From Akkermansiaceae bacterium (lineage in GTDB: Bacteria; Verrucomicrobiota; Verrucomicrobiia; Verrucomicrobiales; Akkermansiaceae): 47,600 nucleotides of DNA. Both the position numbers and the translations under genes were made by a program. A model generated the notes under the pieces. The model was given only the letters and a program-made list of their open reading frames with translations. It was not told the origin of the DNA and made no database searches. This document shows positions 1 through 9,934 of the stretch, piece after piece (within the stretch, counting starts at the first letter, position 1; every line of letters starts with the position of its first letter). The stretch spans positions 1-47,600 of the forward strand of contig JAPKDA010000006.1 of NCBI GenBank assembly GCA_028822695.1. The letters run 5' to 3'.

Positions 1-102
1 AAGGAATTGGATCGGTTGATCGCGGAAAGTGGGGCTGGTCAGGACAAGATGCCAATGGATGAGGGGATTAAGGGCGAGTTGCCGGATGAGAAGATCAGGT
101 GA
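1..102 (+). CDS. C-terminal end of a gene cut by the window edge, possibly a sulfatase
   Basis: An open frame runs from the first base to a TGA at 100-102 and encodes the last 33 residues of a protein. It ends in a charged helical stretch beginning [12 protein letters not shown]. Tails of this kind, with a Leu-Asp/Glu-rich helix followed by Ser-Gly-Ala, are common at the C-termini of bacterial sulfatases, which are abundant in Verrucomicrobiota. The fragment is too short to prove the family, and it could be the end of another protein. The reading frame itself is reasonably supported by its continuity to the window edge. Confidence 0.35.
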   Translation, partial: KELDRLIAESGAGQDKMPMDEGIKGELPDEKIR

Positions 103-276
103 TTTCTTCTGAGCGGGGCTCCAGAAGAGGGCTGAGAGGTGATTCGGGTCTGCTTGGTCGGGGGTAGTTCCCGACTGGGTGGTGGTGTGCCAGGTACTAC
201 GCGATAAGCGTGATCATAGTCCTGTTGAGGGTGGCAGGATCGAGTCAGGGCCGAAGGTTTCGAGGCTCGTTGGGTT

Positions 277-295
277 GCATGAGTAAAATTCATGC
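277..295. promoter_or_regulatory. Inverted repeat upstream of the urea operon promoter
   Basis: Arms GCATGA (277-282) and TCATGC (290-295) are perfect complements separated by 7 A/T-rich bases. The site starts about 33 bp upstream of the putative -24 element. It resembles a dimeric regulator site, but the spacing differs from the classical NtrC site (TGCAC...GTGCA) and it lies closer to the promoter than most NtrC enhancers. The role is inferred from position only. Confidence 0.35.
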
Positions 296-309
296 TGAAA
301 TTTTAACAT

Positions 310-325
310 TGGTATGGCGCGTGCT
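310..325 (+). promoter_or_regulatory. Putative sigma-54 (-24/-12) promoter
   Basis: The sequence TGGTATGGCGCGTGCT places GG and GC 12 bases apart, as in the sigma-54 consensus TGGCAC-N5-TTGCW. It keeps TGG, the central A and the TGCW part and departs at three consensus positions. Initiation would fall near 336, about 64 bases before the start codon at 400. Nitrogen-regulated urea uptake and urease operons are often driven by NtrC and sigma-54, so the context fits. No transcript data are available. Confidence 0.45.
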
Positions 326-399
326 TCCCGATGCGCAGGTTCGTCGCGACATCAATGCGCCGACGAGTACCTGTCCAAAAAACACACACGAATACCAAG

Positions 400-1146
400 A
401 TGTATACTAAGAAACTACAAATAACTACTGCGGCGATTGGGTTGATGAGCATTGCGAGCCTCTCTACGGCGAAAGCCGAGCTTGAAGGTGCGCTGACCGG
501 GTCGATCTCGCTCGATATGAATTCCCACTTTATCTCCTATGGAGCGAATGTCTGGCCAGACGGAGACAGGACCTTCAATCCCGCGGTGTCGATCAACTAC
601 GCCATTAACGATCAGTTGACATTCACGACCGGCTTTTGGCTGGACGTGAACGATAACGCGTCGTCTTCCTTTGAGACTGTTGAGACCGACGTGTGGGTGG
701 GGCTTTCCTACACCACCGGGATCACGACCATCAGTGGAACCTTTCAGAATTGGCAGTATGGCGGTGTGTCCGAGGAGGTCTTCGACCTTGGAATCTCTTT
801 GGACACCTTCCTGAGCCCTTCCTTGACCATTCACAAGCGTTTTAACGCGGGTGCGAGCGGTGGCTTCGACGGGACTTTTGCAGTTCTCGGCTTTAAGCAC
901 GGTTTTGATGTGACGGACGACTTTAGCGTTTCTGTGCCGGTTTCGATCGGTTGGGCGCTGGACGAGTTCCACACGACCGAAGACGGCTATGGATTCGCGT
1001 CGGTCGGCCTGCAGGGCAGCCTTGCGATCAACGCCGACAGTTCCTTCAACTTCGGGGTGTCCTACTATGACACCGATTCCGGTGTGACGGGGAACGCGGA
1101 CAACAGTTTCTTCACCTATAACGCCGGATTTTCCTACGACTTCTAA
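400..1146 (+). CDS. Outer-membrane beta-barrel protein, possible urea porin
   Basis: The protein has 248 residues from the ATG at 400. That start is preferred over 331 because it begins directly with a signal peptide ([21 protein letters not shown], cleaved near AKA in residues 24-27), and 331 would precede the predicted transcription start. The mature part alternates polar and hydrophobic residues in many short strands, has aromatic girdles, and ends in Tyr-Asp-Phe, the terminal aromatic typical of outer-membrane barrels. It is separated from urtA by only 26 bases, so it is probably co-transcribed with the urea transporter and could let urea or short amides across the outer membrane. That role is inferred from position; the family itself is not recognised. 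No strong ribosome binding site is visible. Confidence 0.7.
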   Translation: MYTKKLQITTAAIGLMSIASLSTAKAELEGALTGSISLDMNSHFISYGANVWPDGDRTFNPAVSINYAINDQLTFTTGFWLDVNDNASSSFETVETDVWVGLSYTTGITTISGTFQNWQYGGVSEEVFDLGISLDTFLSPSLTIHKRFNAGASGGFDGTFAVLGFKHGFDVTDDFSVSVPVSIGWALDEFHTTEDGYGFASVGLQGSLAINADSSFNFGVSYYDTDSGVTGNADNSFFTYNAGFSYDF

Positions 1147-1172
1147 AGAGGGGGACTGAAATCTACACTAAC

Positions 1173-2438
1173 ATGATCACAAAATACAAAAGACTGGCAG
1201 CCATGGCCGTCGGCCTGGCTTCCGGGATCTCTGCTGTTTCGGCGGCAGACGACACCGTAAAAGTCGGAGTTCTCCACTCCTTGAGTGGCACCATGGCGAT
1301 CTCCGAGACATCGCTTCGTGATGTCCTGTTGTTCACCTTTGATGAGATCAACGCCGCGGGCGGAGTTCTTGGAAAGAAGATCGAGCCGGTTGTCGTCGAT
1401 GGTGCTTCGGACTGGCCGCTCTTTGCTGAAAAAGCCGAGCAGCTTCTGGTGCAGGACAAGGCTGCGGTGACCTTTGGTTGCTGGACGTCGGTATCTCGGA
1501 AGTCGGTTCTGCCGGTCTTCGAGAAGTATAACGGGCTCCTGTTCTACCCCGTCCAGTACGAGGGTGAGGAGATGTCGAAGAATATCTTCTACACGGCTGA
1601 AGCAGTGGGCCAGCAGGCTATTCCCGCCGTGGATTTCCTCCTCGAGGAAGGCTACAAGAAGTTCTACCTGATCGGGACGGACTATGTGTATCCGCAGACG
1701 ACCAACATCGTGCTCTTTGAGTATCTCTTGTCGAAGGGGATTTCCGTGGAGAACATTGGAGGTGGTTTGAGGAAGGACTCCGAGGGCAAGGTGATTTCCG
1801 CAGGGAACTATACTCCCTTTGGTCACGCTGATTTCCAGCAAATCGTTGCAGACATCAAGAAGTTCAGCGCCTCGGGCGAGGCCTGTGTGATCAATACGAT
1901 CAACGGTGATGCCAACGTGCCTTTCTTCAAGGAGTTTGCCTCTTCCGGTCTGACTTCGGATGACTGTCCGGTGGTGTCATTCTCCCTGTCGGAGGATGAG
2001 TTTCGGGCGCTTCCTGCCAAGGATTTGGTCGGGCACCTCGGTTGCTGGACCTACTTCATGTCCATCGAATCCGCTGCCAACAAGAAGTTCATTGCGGACT
2101 TCAATACGTGGCTCGGCAAGACCGACGTTCCTGGCATCGTGAAGGAGAATCGGGTAACTTGCTCGCCCATGGTGTTGTCCTACGACGGAGTTTACATCTG
2201 GAAAGCAGCCGTTGAGAAGGCGGGTAGCTTTGATGTCGACAAGGTTCGTGAGGCACTGCTGAGCGGCGACGTCAGTTTTGATGGCCCTGGTGGCACAGTC
2301 ACCGCGCAGAAGAATCACCACCTCACGAAGACCGTATACATTGGCGAGACTCTTGAGACGGGACAGTTCTCGATCATCAAGACCTTGCCTGATGTTTACG
2401 GTGAGCCCTTCCTGAAAGGGACCTTCGAGAAGAAGTAG
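1173..2438 (+). CDS. urtA: Urea ABC transporter, periplasmic substrate-binding protein UrtA
   Basis: The 421-residue product has a signal peptide (residues 1-24, cut after AVSA) and then a type-I periplasmic binding fold of the branched-chain amino-acid/amide class. It opens with [17 protein letters not shown], the signature start of UrtA/FmdD proteins, and carries the family stretches [17 protein letters not shown] and [12 protein letters not shown]. It captures urea in the periplasm and delivers it to the UrtB/UrtC permease. The order urtABCDE followed by urease makes the urea assignment firm. The 147-base gap to urtB contains a strong stem-loop, which could let the binding protein be made in excess over the membrane subunits. 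Confidence 0.95.
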   Translation: MITKYKRLAAMAVGLASGISAVSAADDTVKVGVLHSLSGTMAISETSLRDVLLFTFDEINAAGGVLGKKIEPVVVDGASDWPLFAEKAEQLLVQDKAAVTFGCWTSVSRKSVLPVFEKYNGLLFYPVQYEGEEMSKNIFYTAEAVGQQAIPAVDFLLEEGYKKFYLIGTDYVYPQTTNIVLFEYLLSKGISVENIGGGLRKDSEGKVISAGNYTPFGHADFQQIVADIKKFSASGEACVINTINGDANVPFFKEFASSGLTSDDCPVVSFSLSEDEFRALPAKDLVGHLGCWTYFMSIESAANKKFIADFNTWLGKTDVPGIVKENRVTCSPMVLSYDGVYIWKAAVEKAGSFDVDKVREALLSGDVSFDGPGGTVTAQKNHHLTKTVYIGETLETGQFSIIKTLPDVYGEPFLKGTFEKK

Positions 2439-2509
2439 TGCAATTTTCCGTCCGGCCTTATTTGAAAATTGAATCAAGAGATTCGCGAATATGGGTCTCA
2501 TAACACTTT

Positions 2510-2538
2510 CCCGCTCTAGGCGCCGGCCCTGGAGCGGG
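2510..2538 (+). promoter_or_regulatory. Stem-loop between urtA and urtB
   Basis: CCCGCTCTAGG (2510-2520) pairs with CCTGGAGCGGG (2528-2538) through 11 base pairs, one of them G-T, around a 7-base loop. No T-run follows, so it is not a classical terminator. Such hairpins behind binding-protein genes often block 3' exonucleases or partly attenuate transcription, giving more binding protein than permease. That role is inferred. Confidence 0.55.
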
Positions 2539-2585
2539 ACTTCTACTCATGGAAACCAATGGGAGGAGCAACATAACCAGAGTTC

Positions 2586-4253
2586 ATGAGCCGATTCGCT
2601 GCACTTTTTTGGCTCTTTGCGGTGACGATTTTGAGCGTAGTTGGCTCGACCGTCGTTCGTGCGGACGAGTCCGAAGCGAGGCGACTGTTGACTGAAGTTA
2701 TTCTTTATGACGGTGAACGTCAGGATGTGGCGGTAGAGGCGCTGGGGGAAGAGGGGGCTGAGATCATCAAGGTGGTGGTCGAGGCATGGCGGGTTGGAGA
2801 GGTGTCGACCACGACGAGGGCGGAGGGTGAGGAGCTTGCCCTGCTGAAGACACCCGAGGGGTGGTTTAATATTTTGACGGGGGATGAGGAGGTTCCATCC
2901 GGGGAGGTGACGATCAATCGACCTTCACGGAAGTTGCGGAAGACCCTGAAGCAGTTGGTTGACCTGTTGGACTTGAGTTCGTCTGACCCGGCGGAGCGGA
3001 TTGCTGCGGTGGAGAAACTTGGTTTGAGGCAGAAAGCGGAGTATGTGGAGTTGTTGAGAGAGCGGGTGACCAAGCAGACCGATCCCAAGGTTCAGCGGGC
3101 ATTCGAGGAGGCGTTGAGCATTTCACTCTTGGTGAACGGGACAGTGGAGGAGCGGTTGCAGGCGGTGAAGGATCTGGGGGAGTTGAAGTCCTTTCCGGCG
3201 CGGGATTTCATTGATGTGTTGGTGGCCGAAAACGAAGCGGTGATTGCGGATGACGCGGCCGCGGAAGAGGACAAGGAAGCGGCGAAGGATTTGCTGGCCG
3301 CAGCCGTGAGTGCCAAGGAGAAGATTGATTCCCGTCAAAAGGCGGTCGAGGTCGCGGGAACCATTTTTCGGGGATTGAGTCTAGGTTCGGTCCTGTTGTT
3401 GGTGTCCTACGGATTGGCGATCACCTTTGGCTTGATGGGAGTGATCAACATGGCGCATGGAGAGTTCATTGCCATTGGCGGGTATACCGTTTATTTGGTG
3501 CAGGGATACTTTGCGCAGACTTTTGGTGAGGGCACTGCGGCCTATGAGTGGTATTTCGCGGTAGCCCTGCCGGCGGCCTTTTTGGTAGCAGCGTTCTTCG
3601 GGGTGGTTTTGGAACGTGGCGTGATTCAGTTTCTTTACCGGCGGCCTTTGGAGTCCCTGTTGGCGACTTGGGGAGTTTCGATGATCATTCAACAGTTGAT
3701 TCGCATGAAATTCGGTGCGGCGAATGTGGCGGTTTCCTCTCCGCAGTGGTTGTCGGGGAGTGTTGAGATGGGCGGCGTGACGATGACGAATAACCGCCTG
3801 TTTGTGATCGGTTTTGCGCTCTTTGTGATCGTTGCGACCTGGTTGTTGCTGACGAAGACGAACTGGGGTCTCCACGTCCGGGCGACGATGCAGAACCGTC
3901 AGATGGCCTCGAGCCTTGGGGTGCGGTCGACGCGGGTGAACATGATGACTTTTGCCTTTGGGTCTGGTTTGGCTGGGCTGGCTGGAGCATTTCTATCCCA
4001 GATCGGCAATGTGGGTCCGTCGATGGGGCAGACCTACATCGTGGACAGCTTCATGGTTGTTGTTGTGGGAGGGGTGGGGAGTCTCCTTGGGGCGGCCTTG
4101 TCATCATTGGGGATCGGGATGATTGATCAGACCTTGCAGCCGATTCTCGGACCGGTGATGGGGAAAATCTCGGTCCTACTGGGTATTATCTTGTTCCTGC
4201 AGTTTAAGCCGGGGGGGCTCTTTCCCTCGAAATCGCGAAGTTTGGATGACTGA
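2586..4253 (+). CDS. urtB: Urea ABC transporter permease UrtB (long form)
   Basis: The 555-residue protein starts with a signal-like segment (residues 1-26). A soluble, highly charged helical region of about 220 residues follows, with repeat-like helices such as [19 protein letters not shown], and then a LivH-type permease domain from about residue 260. The permease begins [31 protein letters not shown], the hallmark of UrtB/LivH proteins. It forms half of the inner-membrane channel for urea. Long UrtB proteins with an N-terminal extracytoplasmic helical domain are known in other urea transporters. A GGAGG lies 5' of the ATG but about 17 bases away. The stop is 2 bases before urtC. Confidence 0.95.
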   Translation: MSRFAALFWLFAVTILSVVGSTVVRADESEARRLLTEVILYDGERQDVAVEALGEEGAEIIKVVVEAWRVGEVSTTTRAEGEELALLKTPEGWFNILTGDEEVPSGEVTINRPSRKLRKTLKQLVDLLDLSSSDPAERIAAVEKLGLRQKAEYVELLRERVTKQTDPKVQRAFEEALSISLLVNGTVEERLQAVKDLGELKSFPARDFIDVLVAENEAVIADDAAAEEDKEAAKDLLAAAVSAKEKIDSRQKAVEVAGTIFRGLSLGSVLLLVSYGLAITFGLMGVINMAHGEFIAIGGYTVYLVQGYFAQTFGEGTAAYEWYFAVALPAAFLVAAFFGVVLERGVIQFLYRRPLESLLATWGVSMIIQQLIRMKFGAANVAVSSPQWLSGSVEMGGVTMTNNRLFVIGFALFVIVATWLLLTKTNWGLHVRATMQNRQMASSLGVRSTRVNMMTFAFGSGLAGLAGAFLSQIGNVGPSMGQTYIVDSFMVVVVGGVGSLLGAALSSLGIGMIDQTLQPILGPVMGKISVLLGIILFLQFKPGGLFPSKSRSLDD

Positions 4254-4255
4254 AG

Positions 4256-5401
4256 ATGGGTGTGTTGAAACCATTTGAGAAGCGATCGGAGTTGGCGGTG
4301 TTCTTGCTGCTGGCAGCGGTGGTTATTGTGCTGCCCTGCCTGAATGGGATGACGGGTGAGGAGTCGGGGTGGCATGTCTCGAACTTCAAGTTGGGTGTTT
4401 GGGGGAAATATTTGTGTTTCGCCGTTGTGGCGATGAGCCTGAATATGTTGTGGGGATATACCGGCCTGTTATGTCTCGGGCAGTGTTTATTCTTCGCGCT
4501 CGGGGGCTATGCATTTGGGATGTATTTGATGCTGATGATCGGGGACTTGGGGGCCTACAAGAGCGAGTTGCCCGATTTCATGGTGTTTCTGGGGTATGAA
4601 CAGCTGCCGACTCATTGGAAGCCGTTCTATAGTCCGTGGTTCGCCATTCTGATGGTGATGGTTGTGCCGGGATTAGTGGCGTTCATCTTTGGTTTTCTCG
4701 CCTTCCGGTCGCGGATCAAGGGGGTTTATTTTTCGATCCTGACTCAGGCATTGACCTATGCTGCGGCGCTCCTGTTCTTCCGGAATGATACGACATTTGG
4801 AGGGAACAATGGGTTTACCGATTTCAAGTTTATCTTGGGAGCGGATATCCGGGAACCGTCCACGGGGCGCTGGTTGTTCGTGGCTTCGGGGATTCTCCTG
4901 TTGACGGTGTATTGGTTCATCGCCTGGTTGCTGACCACGAAGTTCGGGAAAGTACAGGAGGCGATTCGGGATTCGGAGAATAGGGTCAGGTTCTCGGGTT
5001 ACTCGACGACCCACTTCAAGTTGTTCATCTTTGTGGTGTCAGCGATCATCGCCGGTTTGGCAGGGGCGCTCTATGTGCCGCAGGCAGGGATTATCAATCC
5101 GGGCGAGATGTGGCCGACAAAGGGTTTGGATATCGTGGTGTGGGTCGCGGTGGGTGGACGGGGGACGAAGGCCGGACCGATTATCGGGGCGGTTTTGGTG
5201 AATCTTCTCAAGAGCTACACGACGCGGGAGTTTCCGGAATACTGGTTATTGATCTTGGGATGCCTTTTCGTTCTTGTGGTGATCTTCATGCCGGACGGGA
5301 TTGTCGGGTTGTGCAAGCGGACGTGGGTTCGTTTTGTGAGGCCCAAGGCTGGGAGTGGTCCCGCCGCTGAGGAGAAGGCCTTGGCCACTGAATCTAGCTA
5401 G
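4256..5401 (+). CDS. urtC: Urea ABC transporter permease UrtC
   Basis: The product is a 381-residue LivM-type permease, the partner of UrtB, with about ten hydrophobic segments. Family-specific stretches are [26 protein letters not shown] and a late [31 protein letters not shown], the coupling loop region that contacts the ATPases. The C-terminus is a short cytosolic tail rich in Ala and Glu. The ATG lies 2 bases after the urtB stop, so translation is probably coupled, and urtD follows 9 bases downstream. The length is typical of UrtC. Confidence 0.95.
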   Translation: MGVLKPFEKRSELAVFLLLAAVVIVLPCLNGMTGEESGWHVSNFKLGVWGKYLCFAVVAMSLNMLWGYTGLLCLGQCLFFALGGYAFGMYLMLMIGDLGAYKSELPDFMVFLGYEQLPTHWKPFYSPWFAILMVMVVPGLVAFIFGFLAFRSRIKGVYFSILTQALTYAAALLFFRNDTTFGGNNGFTDFKFILGADIREPSTGRWLFVASGILLLTVYWFIAWLLTTKFGKVQEAIRDSENRVRFSGYSTTHFKLFIFVVSAIIAGLAGALYVPQAGIINPGEMWPTKGLDIVVWVAVGGRGTKAGPIIGAVLVNLLKSYTTREFPEYWLLILGCLFVLVVIFMPDGIVGLCKRTWVRFVRPKAGSGPAAEEKALATESS

Positions 5402-5410
5402 AAACACGAT

Positions 5411-6205
5411 ATGAACCCGCCAGTTTACAGAGATACAGACCTAGTGCTCTCAGCAGAGTCGGTGACGAAGTCCTTTGATGGCTTCAAGGCGATCAATGAC
5501 CTGAACTTCTATCTGGGCGAAGGGGAGTTGCGGACGGTGATTGGGCCGAACGGGGCGGGGAAGAGCACTTTCATGGATTTGATCACGGGTCGGACACGTC
5601 CTGATGAGGGGACGATCGTGATGCATCAGGCGGATGGGCACGATATCGATTTGACGCGTTTGCAAGAGTATCAGGTGAATCGCTTGGGAATCTCCCGCAA
5701 GTTTCAGACTCCGAGTGTTTATGGCAATCACACCGTGTTCGACAATCTGCTGTTGTCCTTGAATCGGTCGAGGGGGGTGATGAAGAGTTTGTTTTACAAG
5801 ATGACAGCGGGGGATCGGGAAGAGATCGAGGAAGTGCTGGAGACCATCCGCCTTGCCGATCGGAAGGATGACGAAGCGGGTTTTCTTTCCCACGGACAGA
5901 AACAGTGGTTGGAGATCGGGATGTTATTGGCGCAGAAGCCGAGGATCTTGTTGGTGGACGAACCGGCGGCGGGGATGAGTGATGAGGAGACGGAGCGAAC
6001 GGGGGAACTTCTGCTGAGTTTGGAAGGGAAGCAGAGCATCGTGGTGGTAGAGCATGACATGGAGTTCATTCGGCAGATCGCGCGTCGGGTCACGGTCCTG
6101 CACCAGGGGCACGTGTTGAAGGAAGGGAGTTTCGAATCGGTTTCGAAGGATCCGAAGGTGATCGAAGTTTATCTAGGGAGGCAGAAGCATGACGACGCAG
6201 CTTGA
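5411..6205 (+). CDS. urtD: Urea ABC transporter ATP-binding protein UrtD
   Basis: The product is a 264-residue ABC ATPase of the LivG class. Walker A is GPNGAGKST at residues 45-53, the signature is LSHGQKQWLEIGM (the LSHGQ variant is characteristic of UrtD), and Walker B is ILLVDEPAAGM. It hydrolyses ATP to drive urea through UrtBC together with UrtE. Its last 17 bases overlap the start of urtE, an arrangement that suggests coupled synthesis of the two ATPases. Confidence 0.96.
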   Translation: MNPPVYRDTDLVLSAESVTKSFDGFKAINDLNFYLGEGELRTVIGPNGAGKSTFMDLITGRTRPDEGTIVMHQADGHDIDLTRLQEYQVNRLGISRKFQTPSVYGNHTVFDNLLLSLNRSRGVMKSLFYKMTAGDREEIEEVLETIRLADRKDDEAGFLSHGQKQWLEIGMLLAQKPRILLVDEPAAGMSDEETERTGELLLSLEGKQSIVVVEHDMEFIRQIARRVTVLHQGHVLKEGSFESVSKDPKVIEVYLGRQKHDDAA

Positions 6206-6941
6206 AGAGAAGAGGGAGGAGAAGGTGGAGTCCGATGTGACGCCACTGTTGTCGGTGGAGGCGCTGGACGCTGGCTATGATCAGTCTCAGATTCTCCGCG
6301 GGGTGAACATGGTGATCCCGCCAAATTCGGTGGTGTCCTTGCTGGGCAGGAACGGCGTTGGAAAGACCACGACCTTGAAGGTGTTGATGGGGCTGCTTCC
6401 TTCTACGGCTGGGAAAATCGTTCTGGATGGCCGCGAACTCGGGAAGATGAAGCCGGAGTTGCGTGCTCGGCGGGGGATTGGCTATGTGCCACAGGGTCGG
6501 GATATTTTTCCGAACATGACCGTTTGGGATAACTTGAAGGTGAGTATTTCGATTCATGGCAAGAGTGCATCGAACCGGTTGGAGGAAGTCTATGAGCTGT
6601 TTCCAGTTCTCAAGGAGATGTTGGGTCGCAAGGGTGGGGTGTTGAGCGGGGGGCAGCAGCAGCAGTTGGCGATTGGGCGAGCGCTGTTGACGAGTCCCAA
6701 GCTTCTGGTGCTTGATGAGCCGACAGAGGGGATCCAACCGTCGATCATCGATCAGATCGAGGATGCCATCCACTATTTGAAGAAGACCTATGACATGAGC
6801 ATTCTTCTGGTGGAGCAGTATTTGGATTTTGCGAAGTCGGTGTCCGACCAGTTTTACATCATGGATCGGGGAACGATGTTGACGGGTGGGGCGATCGAAG
6901 GGTTGTCGGAAGAGTTGATTACCAGACACCTGACCGTGTAG
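6189..6941 (+). CDS. urtE: Urea ABC transporter ATP-binding protein UrtE
   Basis: The product is a 250-residue ABC ATPase of the LivF class. It has a Walker A of GRNGVGKTT near residues 53-61, the Q-loop region [14 protein letters not shown], the signature [16 protein letters not shown] and Walker [12 protein letters not shown]. About 20 charged residues precede the usual start of the domain. It is the second nucleotide-binding subunit of the urea importer. ureA starts 13 bases after its stop, so transporter and urease belong to one transcription unit. Confidence 0.95.
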   Translation: MTTQLEEKREEKVESDVTPLLSVEALDAGYDQSQILRGVNMVIPPNSVVSLLGRNGVGKTTTLKVLMGLLPSTAGKIVLDGRELGKMKPELRARRGIGYVPQGRDIFPNMTVWDNLKVSISIHGKSASNRLEEVYELFPVLKEMLGRKGGVLSGGQQQQLAIGRALLTSPKLLVLDEPTEGIQPSIIDQIEDAIHYLKKTYDMSILLVEQYLDFAKSVSDQFYIMDRGTMLTGGAIEGLSEELITRHLTV

Positions 6942-6954
6942 AAAGAAGCCAAGC

Positions 6955-7257
6955 ATGCATCTAACGAACAGAGAGCGGGAGAAGTTGATGGTGGTTGTTG
7001 CTGCCGATTTGGCGCGGCGCCGTCAGGCCCGGGGGTTGAAGCTCAACTATCCGGAGGCCGTGGCGATCATTACCTATGAAATTTTCGAAGGGGCAAGGGA
7101 TGGCAAGTCGGTGGCTGATCTGATGGATGAGGGCGGCCAGATTTTGACACGGGCTGATGTTATGGACGGAGTGGCGGAGATGATTCACGAAGTGCAAGCC
7201 GAGGCGACCTTTCCGGACGGGACCAAGTTGGTGACTGTCCACAATCCGATTCAATAA
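6955..7257 (+). CDS. ureA: Urease gamma subunit UreA
   Basis: The 100-residue protein begins [23 protein letters not shown] and contains [24 protein letters not shown] and the tail [15 protein letters not shown], all diagnostic of the gamma subunit. The length is exactly that of the stand-alone gamma chains of three-subunit bacterial ureases. With UreB and UreC it forms the (abc)3 holoenzyme that hydrolyses urea to ammonia and carbamate in the cytoplasm. A G-rich stretch just before ureB (AAAGGAG) is a good ribosome binding site for the next gene. Confidence 0.97.
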   Translation: MHLTNREREKLMVVVAADLARRRQARGLKLNYPEAVAIITYEIFEGARDGKSVADLMDEGGQILTRADVMDGVAEMIHEVQAEATFPDGTKLVTVHNPIQ

Positions 7258-7262
7258 AGGAG

Positions 7263-7571
7263 ATGATCCCTGGAGAACTCATCGTCAAAGAAGGCTCTCC
7301 GCATGAGGCCAACGTAGAATTGGAGACCGTGACTCTGGTTGTTGAAAACAGCGGGGATCGTCCGATTCAGGTAGGAAGCCACTTTCATTTCTACGAGGTC
7401 AACTCGGCGTTGTCCTTTGATCGGGCTGCGGCGAGAGGGTTTCGGCTGAATATTGCCTCTGGGACAGCGGTGCGTTTTGAGCCGGGGGATGAAAAGGAAG
7501 TCTCGTTGGTGGCACTGGCGGGGAATCGGGAGGTTTGGGGTCTGAACGGGAAGATCAACGGAGCTCTTTGA
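7263..7571 (+). CDS. ureB: Urease beta subunit UreB
   Basis: The 102-residue beta chain starts [11 protein letters not shown] and contains the conserved [21 protein letters not shown] and the C-terminal [16 protein letters not shown]. It is a beta-sandwich subunit with no catalytic residues that packs against UreC. The ATG lies 5 bases after the ureA stop and is preceded by AAAGGAG. Unlike the rest of the cluster, it is separated from its downstream neighbour ureC by 107 bases that hold a large imperfect hairpin. Confidence 0.97.
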   Translation: MIPGELIVKEGSPHEANVELETVTLVVENSGDRPIQVGSHFHFYEVNSALSFDRAAARGFRLNIASGTAVRFEPGDEKEVSLVALAGNREVWGLNGKINGAL

Positions 7572-7576
7572 TGCTG

Positions 7577-7657
7577 AGAGGGCTACAGCTGGGAAGATCG
7601 ATGCCAGGGGAGGGGACTATTTTGGGCAATTGACCGGATTCCCAGAACTGGCCCTCT
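7577..7657 (+). promoter_or_regulatory. Interrupted long hairpin between ureB and ureC
   Basis: AGAGGGC (7577-7583) pairs with GCCCTCT (7651-7657). After a symmetrical 5/5 internal loop, CTGGGA (7589-7594) pairs with TCCCAG (7640-7645). The apical region is about 45 bases. This is the largest gap in an otherwise tightly packed urease cluster. It could be a processing site, a translational control element for the large subunit, or a repeat insertion. No known riboswitch class was recognised. Confidence 0.5.
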
Positions 7658-7678
7658 ATCTGCTTACTGCTGGGGATC

Positions 7679-9451
7679 ATGGGATTGGAGATAGGACGGC
7701 AGGAATACGCGGAGCATTTTGGGCCGACGGTCGGGGATCAGCTTCGGTTGGGGGATACCAATCTGGTGATTGAGGTGGAGCGGGATTACATCGTGGAGGG
7801 TGGTGGCTACGGGAATGAGGTGAAGTTTGGAGGAGGGAAGGTGATCCGGGACGGAATGGGGCAGTCTTCGACGGCCCTTGATGCGGAGAGTTTGGATTTG
7901 GTGATTACGAACGCGACGATTCTTGATGCGGAGTTGGGGATCATCAAAGCGGACATTGGGATCCGGGCTGGGCGCGTTGTTGGGATCGGTCATGCTGGTA
8001 ATCCGGGAATTCAGGATGGGATTGGATCAGGAGTGGCAGACCCGGCGACTGGAGAATTTGACTCGATGGTGATCGGAGCTGGCACCGAGGTGATCGCTGG
8101 AGAGGGTGCGATCATTACGGCGGGTGGAATCGATGCGCACATTCACTTTATTTGTCCTCAACAGATCGATGAAGCTCTGGCGAGTGGGGTGACGACGATG
8201 TTGGGTGGTGGGACTGGGCCGGCAACGGGAACGAATGCGACAACGTGCACGCCCGGGGCCTGGCACATTCACCGGATGATCGAGGCGGCGGATGAGTATC
8301 CGATGAACTTGGGGTTTTTGGGAAAGGGCAACTGCGCCACGGCTGAACCGCTTCGAGAGCAGGTGCGGGCCGGGGCGATTGGGCTGAAATTGCACGAGGA
8401 CTGGGGGACGACTCCTGCGGCGATTGATACCTGCCTGACCGTTGCTGACGAAATGGATGTGCAGGTGGCGATTCATACCGACACGCTGAACGAATCTGGA
8501 TTTGTGGAGGATACGCTGTCGGCGATTGGCGGGAGAACGATTCATACCTACCACTCGGAAGGGGCCGGTGGGGGGCATGCGCCGGACATCATGAAGGTCT
8601 GTTCGCATCCGAATGTGTTGCCATCCTCGACGAACCCGACGCGGCCGTTCACGGGGAATACGATCGACGAGCATCTGGACATGCTCATGGTCTGTCACCA
8701 TTTGGATTCCAAGATTCCGGAGGATGTGGCCTTTGCGGATTCCCGGATCCGGCCGCAGACGATCGCGGCGGAAGATATTTTGCACGACAAGGGAGCGATT
8801 TCGATGATCGCCTCGGACAGTCAGGCGATGGGGCGGGTGGGCGAGGTGGTTTCGCGGACGTGGCAGACGGCACATAAGATGAAGCTGCAGTTTGGGGCGC
8901 TTGAGGACACGAGTGGAGAGCACGGGGCGGCGGACAACTTTAGGGCACTGCGTTATGTGTCGAAGTACACGATCAATCCTGCGTTGACGCATGGGATGGC
9001 GCAGGAGGTAGGATCGTTGATGGTTGGGAAACTGGCGGATTTGGTTCTGTGGAAACCGGCGTTTTTCGGAGTGAAGCCTGAGTTGGTGTTGAAGGGGGGG
9101 ATGATTGCGCTGGCGAACATGGGGGATCCGAACGCATCGATTCCGACGCCGCAGCCGACATTTTATCGACCCATGTTTGCCTCGCATGGCAAAGCTCGGG
9201 CGCGAACTTGCGTGACCTTTGTGAGTGCGGTGTCTCTGGAGGAAGGGTTGGCGGATGAACTGACGGTGGAGAAATCTTTGGTCGCGGTGAGTGGGACGCG
9301 GGAGGTGGGGAAGGCAGATATGCTTTTCAACGAACAGACTCCCGAGATCGAGATCGATCCGGAGACCTATCGGGTCACGGCGGACGGGGAAGATCTCGTT
9401 TGTGAGCCTTTGGATGTAGTGCCGTTGGCGCAACGATATTTTCTGTTTTGA
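7679..9451 (+). CDS. ureC: Urease alpha (catalytic) subunit UreC
   Basis: The 590-residue amidohydrolase carries the two-nickel site. All catalytic residues are present: His154 and His156 (DAHIHF), the lysine to be carbamylated Lys237 (GLKLHEDWG), His266, His292, the flap Cys339-His340 (MVCHHL) and Asp380. Compared with the roughly 567-residue enzyme of Klebsiella, all active-site residues are shifted by exactly 20, largely because of a Gly/Asp-rich insertion around residues 113-130 between GNPGIQ and GTEVIAGEG. The start [20 protein letters not shown] matches the family N-terminus. The stop overlaps the ureE ATG (TGATG). Confidence 0.98.
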   Translation: MGLEIGRQEYAEHFGPTVGDQLRLGDTNLVIEVERDYIVEGGGYGNEVKFGGGKVIRDGMGQSSTALDAESLDLVITNATILDAELGIIKADIGIRAGRVVGIGHAGNPGIQDGIGSGVADPATGEFDSMVIGAGTEVIAGEGAIITAGGIDAHIHFICPQQIDEALASGVTTMLGGGTGPATGTNATTCTPGAWHIHRMIEAADEYPMNLGFLGKGNCATAEPLREQVRAGAIGLKLHEDWGTTPAAIDTCLTVADEMDVQVAIHTDTLNESGFVEDTLSAIGGRTIHTYHSEGAGGGHAPDIMKVCSHPNVLPSSTNPTRPFTGNTIDEHLDMLMVCHHLDSKIPEDVAFADSRIRPQTIAAEDILHDKGAISMIASDSQAMGRVGEVVSRTWQTAHKMKLQFGALEDTSGEHGAADNFRALRYVSKYTINPALTHGMAQEVGSLMVGKLADLVLWKPAFFGVKPELVLKGGMIALANMGDPNASIPTPQPTFYRPMFASHGKARARTCVTFVSAVSLEEGLADELTVEKSLVAVSGTREVGKADMLFNEQTPEIEIDPETYRVTADGEDLVCEPLDVVPLAQRYFLF

Positions 9452-9930
9452 TGATTGGAGAGAGCGAGAAGACTGAGAGTGATGCCTCCACGGATGCTGT
9501 GGAGGTAGTCTTGTTGAGTCAGCGGCGATCCGGAAGCGACTTTGAGGGCGGGATTTCCGTGTCGGTGGCTCGGGTGGATTTGTGGAAGCGGCGGTGGAGA
9601 GGAACGGCGAGCGATGGGACGCCGGTGGCGGTGGATTTGGCCGGACCGGCGGGTCATGGAGATCTCTTGAGTGGAGGAGGGCGGACGTTTCTGGTGCGGC
9701 AATTGCCGGAGGAGGTGGTGGGGATTCCCCTTCCTGAGTCCGGCGATCTTGCGGCGAAGATTGGGTGGTATTTGGGGAACCGGCATATTCCGATCGAGGT
9801 CAGGGATGGGGAGTTGGTGATGGAGATGTTTCCGACCCTGACTGATTCGTTGGAACGGATCGGGATTCCGTATCAGGTGCGGAATGATGTTTTGAACTGC
9901 AACCCCCACTCAGTTGGTCACCGGCACTGA
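9451..9930 (+). CDS. ureE: Urease accessory protein UreE (nickel metallochaperone)
   Basis: The protein has 159 residues from the ATG at 9451, which overlaps the ureC TGA. An in-frame TTG one codon upstream is less likely. The N-terminal half is a beta-domain (VVLLSQRRSGSDFEGGISVSVAR), and the C-terminal half has the UreE core IGWYLGNRHIPIEV with the metal-binding His near it. The sequence ends NPHSVGHRH, a short histidine-bearing tail instead of the long poly-His tail of Klebsiella UreE. It delivers nickel to the UreDFG-apourease complex. Sequence conservation in UreE is modest, but position and core motif make the call safe. Confidence 0.92.
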   Translation: MIGESEKTESDASTDAVEVVLLSQRRSGSDFEGGISVSVARVDLWKRRWRGTASDGTPVAVDLAGPAGHGDLLSGGGRTFLVRQLPEEVVGIPLPESGDLAAKIGWYLGNRHIPIEVRDGELVMEMFPTLTDSLERIGIPYQVRNDVLNCNPHSVGHRH

Positions 9931-9934
9931 TGCG

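Larger units (their letters stand above)
103..399. other. Leader region of the urea operon
   Basis: These 297 bases hold no convincing gene. They contain a 19-bp inverted repeat at 277-295 and a sigma-54-like promoter at 310-325. If that promoter is used, the transcript would carry a leader of roughly 60 bases before the ATG at 400. Confidence 0.5.

Noticed and set aside
331-399. N-terminal extension of the outer-membrane protein
   Set aside because: It would put 23 Arg-rich residues before the signal peptide and starts before the predicted transcription start.
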